41,973 nt of DNA from Blautia sp. (GTDB lineage Bacteria; Bacillota; Clostridia; Lachnospirales; Lachnospiraceae). Under the pieces are notes generated by a model. That model was not told the origin of the DNA, did not search any database, and was given only the letters and a program-made list of their open reading frames with translations. A program made the position numbers and the translations under genes. The DNA lies in NCBI GenBank assembly GCA_022777285.1, contig JALFGN010000129.1:1-41973 (forward strand), read 5' to 3'. Shown here piece by piece: positions 39,627 through 41,973 of the stretch (position 1 is its first letter; each line of letters starts with the position of its first letter).

Positions 39627-41342
39627 ATGACTGCTTCGGTTGTATGGACAGGACTGGTTCTTCTGTTTCTGGTGATTTTTATATGGACGATGATTCGTGA
39701 GAATCAGAGAAAACACCGGGAGTTTCTAAGGAAAATGAAAAAAAGCTGGGGACAGGTCCCGGACAGGGAATACACATGGGATCAGTTGGAACAGATTGCC
39801 GGATATTATAAAGAGCAGAAAGCAGACCGGTTTGTCATTGATGATGTGACCTGGAATGATCTGGATCTGGATCGGGTCTTTCTGCTGATCAATCAGACGG
39901 TCTCTTCACCGGGCGAAGATTATCTGTATTATATGCTGAGGACACCGGAATTTTCAAAGGAGAAACTGCAGGAGAGGGAACGACTGTTTCAGTTCTTTCA
40001 GAAAAATGAAAAAGCGAGACAGAGACTGCAGGAAATTCTGGCTGCAGTCAGGCGGCCCCCTTCGGTTTCCCTCTATAAAGCAGTGCATGTAGAAAAAGAC
40101 TGCTATATCGGAAATCCGGGAAAACAGCGGTTCCTTTTTGGGGCATTTCTGGCTTCTCTTCTGGCTTTTATCATAATTCCGCAATATGGTGTCTTCCTTT
40201 TTCTGCTTATGGGCTGTGTGAATATCGGGCTGTATCTGAAAGAAAAAGAAAAAATCAATGCATACCTTTTGGGATTTCGCTGTGTGATCCAGTTGCTGCA
40301 GGCAATCAGGAGCCTGGAAAAAGAAGGAATAGAGGAACTGTCCGATTATACACAGCGACTGATCCGATGCAAAAAGGCACTTGGAAAATTTGAATCCGGT
40401 GCGTTCCTGGTACTGAACCGGGGAGGCATGGAAAGCGGACCGGAGTCTATCCTTCTGGATTATGTGCGCATGATGACCCATGTAGATCTGATCAAATTTA
40501 ATTCTATGATGAAAGCAATGAAGGAGCATGAAAAAGAAACAGAAGAAATCATTTCTGTTTTGGGATTTCTGGATGCCTGTATTTCTGTGGCCTCCTTTCG
40601 GGAATTGCTGCCTTATTTTTCCTGCCCGGAATTTACAGACTATAGAAAAGGGCAAAGAGCAAAAATTGAAGTGGAAAATCTGTATCACCCGCTGATTTCG
40701 GAACCGATTGCAAACAGTATCACTGCGAAGCAGGCAGTTCTGGTTACCGGATCCAATGCTTCCGGAAAATCCACATTTTTGAAAAATCTTGCTCTGAATG
40801 CAATTCTGGCGCAGACCATTCATACCTGTACGGCGACAGCTTGTCGCATGCATTTTTATAAGACGATGACTTCCATGGCTCTTCGAGATGACCTGGAGAG
40901 CAGCGAAAGTTATTATATTGTAGAAATCCGGTCTTTAAAACGGATTCTGGATGAAGGAAAGAATCAGGAAATTCCCATTCTCTGCATGATCGATGAGGTT
41001 CTTCGCGGAACCAATACCATTGAACGGATTGCAGCTTCTTCAAGAATCCTTGCGGCATTGAATCAGCCGCATATTCTGCCTTTTGCAGCGACGCATGATA
41101 TCGAATTGACTTATATGCTGGAGGACAGCTATAAAAATTATCATTTTGAGGAAGAGGTAAAAGAAAATGATGTGGTATTTTCTTATCTTCTGAAAGAGGG
41201 AAGAGTGACTACACGAAATGCCATACGGCTTCTTCAGATGGTAGGATATGACCGGTCCATTGTAGAAGCGTCAAAACAGGCAGTGGTTGATTTTGAAAAA
41301 ACAGGAATCTGGAAGAAAGCAGGAGAAGAGATATGTTTGTAA
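39627..41342 (+). CDS. membrane-associated MutS-like ATPase
   Basis: A 571-residue protein with a MutS-type C-terminal ATPase domain: Walker A VTGSNASGKSTFLKN near 373, Walker B ILCMIDEVLRGTNT near 451 and the switch FAATHDIELTY near 483. The N-terminus has one membrane helix (about 5-22), and a hydrophobic pair lies near 170-205, so it is probably membrane-bound. The mismatch-recognition and connector domains of MutS are not recognisable. Related proteins are found in other Firmicutes, but I know of no firm function. Starts 2 bp after hemL behind GGGAGG; its stop overlaps rnhA by 10 bp. Confidence 0.82.
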   Translation: MTASVVWTGLVLLFLVIFIWTMIRENQRKHREFLRKMKKSWGQVPDREYTWDQLEQIAGYYKEQKADRFVIDDVTWNDLDLDRVFLLINQTVSSPGEDYLYYMLRTPEFSKEKLQERERLFQFFQKNEKARQRLQEILAAVRRPPSVSLYKAVHVEKDCYIGNPGKQRFLFGAFLASLLAFIIIPQYGVFLFLLMGCVNIGLYLKEKEKINAYLLGFRCVIQLLQAIRSLEKEGIEELSDYTQRLIRCKKALGKFESGAFLVLNRGGMESGPESILLDYVRMMTHVDLIKFNSMMKAMKEHEKETEEIISVLGFLDACISVASFRELLPYFSCPEFTDYRKGQRAKIEVENLYHPLISEPIANSITAKQAVLVTGSNASGKSTFLKNLALNAILAQTIHTCTATACRMHFYKTMTSMALRDDLESSESYYIVEIRSLKRILDEGKNQEIPILCMIDEVLRGTNTIERIAASSRILAALNQPHILPFAATHDIELTYMLEDSYKNYHFEEEVKENDVVFSYLLKEGRVTTRNAIRLLQMVGYDRSIVEASKQAVVDFEKTGIWKKAGEEICL

Positions 41343-41809
41343 AAATCTATACCGATGGCTCTGCCAGAGGAAACCCGGACGGACCGGGGGGATATGGATG
41401 CGTGCTCCACTATACAGACAGCAAAGGACAGCTGCATGAACGGCAGTTTTCTCAGGGTTATATCCGAACCACCAACAACCGGATGGAACTCATGGCTGCC
41501 ATTGTGGGACTGGAAGCTTTGATCCGTCCCTGTCAGGTGGAACTGTATTCAGATTCCAAATATCTGGTGGATGCCTTTAATCAGCATTGGATTGAAGGAT
41601 GGATCCGCAAAGACTGGAAGAGAGGAAAGAACGAACCGGTAAAAAATGTGGATCTGTGGAAACGGCTTCTGAAAGCAAAAGAACCACACCAGGTTACATT
41701 TATCTGGGTAAAAGGTCACAATGGACATGCCATGAATGAGCTGTGTGATACACTGGCTACCAGGGCAGCGGACGGAGAGAACCGGATCGCAGATCCCGGT
41801 GTGGTTTAA
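41333..41809 (+). CDS. rnhA: ribonuclease HI
   Basis: Cleaves the RNA strand of RNA-DNA hybrids. The 158-residue protein begins IYTDGSARGNPDGPGGYG, and the metal-binding set Asp8, Glu of NNRMELMA (near 52), Asp of LYSDSKYLV (near 73) and Asp of NELCDTLA (near 140) is complete. The VKGHNGHAMNE loop holds the usual His. ATG overlaps the MutS-like stop. It is followed by a small palindrome and the converging AraC-type gene. Confidence 0.95.
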   Translation: MFVKIYTDGSARGNPDGPGGYGCVLHYTDSKGQLHERQFSQGYIRTTNNRMELMAAIVGLEALIRPCQVELYSDSKYLVDAFNQHWIEGWIRKDWKRGKNEPVKNVDLWKRLLKAKEPHQVTFIWVKGHNGHAMNELCDTLATRAADGENRIADPGVV

Positions 41810-41810
41810 A

Positions 41811-41824
41811 CACGCGCTAGCGTG
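41811..41824. repeat. short palindrome between convergent rnhA and the AraC-type gene
   Basis: CACGCGCTAGCGTG is a perfect 14-bp inverted repeat directly after the rnhA stop; it contains the stop codon of the opposing gene. Without a clear T-run it is at best a weak terminator. Confidence 0.4.
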
Positions 41825-41973
41825 CAAATTGCTGACGAAACTTGGAGGGAGAAATCCCTTTTACGGCTTTGAAGGTTTCCGTATAATAGCTGGAACCGGA
41901 AAAGCCGTTTTTTAATGCAATTTCCGTTATGGAAAGTTCATGAGCCAGAAGATCCGGAAGACTCTGTTCGATT
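41817..41973 (-). CDS. AraC-family transcriptional regulator, C-terminal fragment (5' end beyond the window)
   Basis: The last 51 residues of a minus-strand protein that is cut by the right edge. They spell the second helix-turn-helix of an AraC/XylS regulator: SITEIALKNGFSGSSYYT, then FKAVKGISPSKFRQQF. The stop (TAG) is at 41819-41817. The sensor domain is not visible, so the ligand and targets are unknown. Confidence 0.85.
   Translation of the reverse strand, partial: IEQSLPDLLAHELSITEIALKNGFSGSSYYTETFKAVKGISPSKFRQQFAR

Overview
The window reads as a chromosomal segment of an acetogenic, sporulation-competent Firmicute, most like an acetogenic member of the Lachnospiraceae (Blautia-like). 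That assignment is inference. It rests on the Wood-Ljungdahl genes, spoIVA, Gram-positive style Shine-Dalgarno sites, moderate GC and the anaerobic cobalamin route. No rRNA, tRNA, insertion sequence, phage gene or CRISPR array was seen.

Layout. (1) 1-9271, plus strand: the distal part of a Wood-Ljungdahl operon. It holds a 5'-truncated acsB, then acsD, acsC, acsE, a corrinoid-protein reductive activator (AcsV/RACo type), a DUF3786 protein, fchA and folD, and ends in a strong terminator. (2) 9352-10821: spoIVA alone, behind a candidate sigma-E promoter. (3) 10827-26526, plus: a sigma-A promoter, a compact cobalamin riboswitch with terminator, and a tightly packed 16-gene anaerobic cobalamin operon (cbiD-L-F-G-H-JET-A, cobT-U-S, a second cobU-like gene, cobC, cbiB, cobD, cbiP, cbiC). 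(4) 26553-29206, plus: a membrane-anchored zinc-ribbon protein with a glycan-binding-like domain, and a clan GH-D (GH36-like) glycosidase. (5) 29245-33091, minus: a cobalt-import operon cbiM-cbiN-cbiQ-cbiO/cbiK behind a second, canonical cobalamin riboswitch. Its last gene fuses the transporter ATPase to the cobalt chelatase CbiK. (6) 33168-41809, plus: a tetrapyrrole-precursor operon (hemA, precorrin-2 dehydrogenase, hemC-cobA-hemD triple fusion, hemB, hemL) followed by a membrane MutS-like ATPase and rnhA. (7) 41817-41973, minus: the C-terminus of an AraC-type regulator.

How it fits together. Regions 3, 5 and 6 supply corrinoid: glutamyl-tRNA to uroporphyrinogen III to precorrin-2 to sirohydrochlorin, then cobalt import and insertion, ring contraction, amidation and nucleotide-loop assembly. 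Region 1 contains the main consumer, the corrinoid iron-sulfur protein AcsCD, with its methyltransferase and reactivator. Not seen in the window are a corrinoid adenosyltransferase, genes for lower-ligand synthesis (bluB or bza), heme-branch genes (hemE, hemN), and acsA/cooC.

Main points worth a second look: the CbiO-CbiK fusion with an internal ribosome-binding site and GTG exactly at the domain junction; a FolD that lacks both the Lys and the Gln of the cyclohydrolase centre while a separate FchA sits just upstream; two architecturally different cobalamin riboswitches; two CobU-family proteins with complementary degeneration; and two three-domain fusions (CbiJ-CbiE-CbiT and HemC-CobA-HemD).
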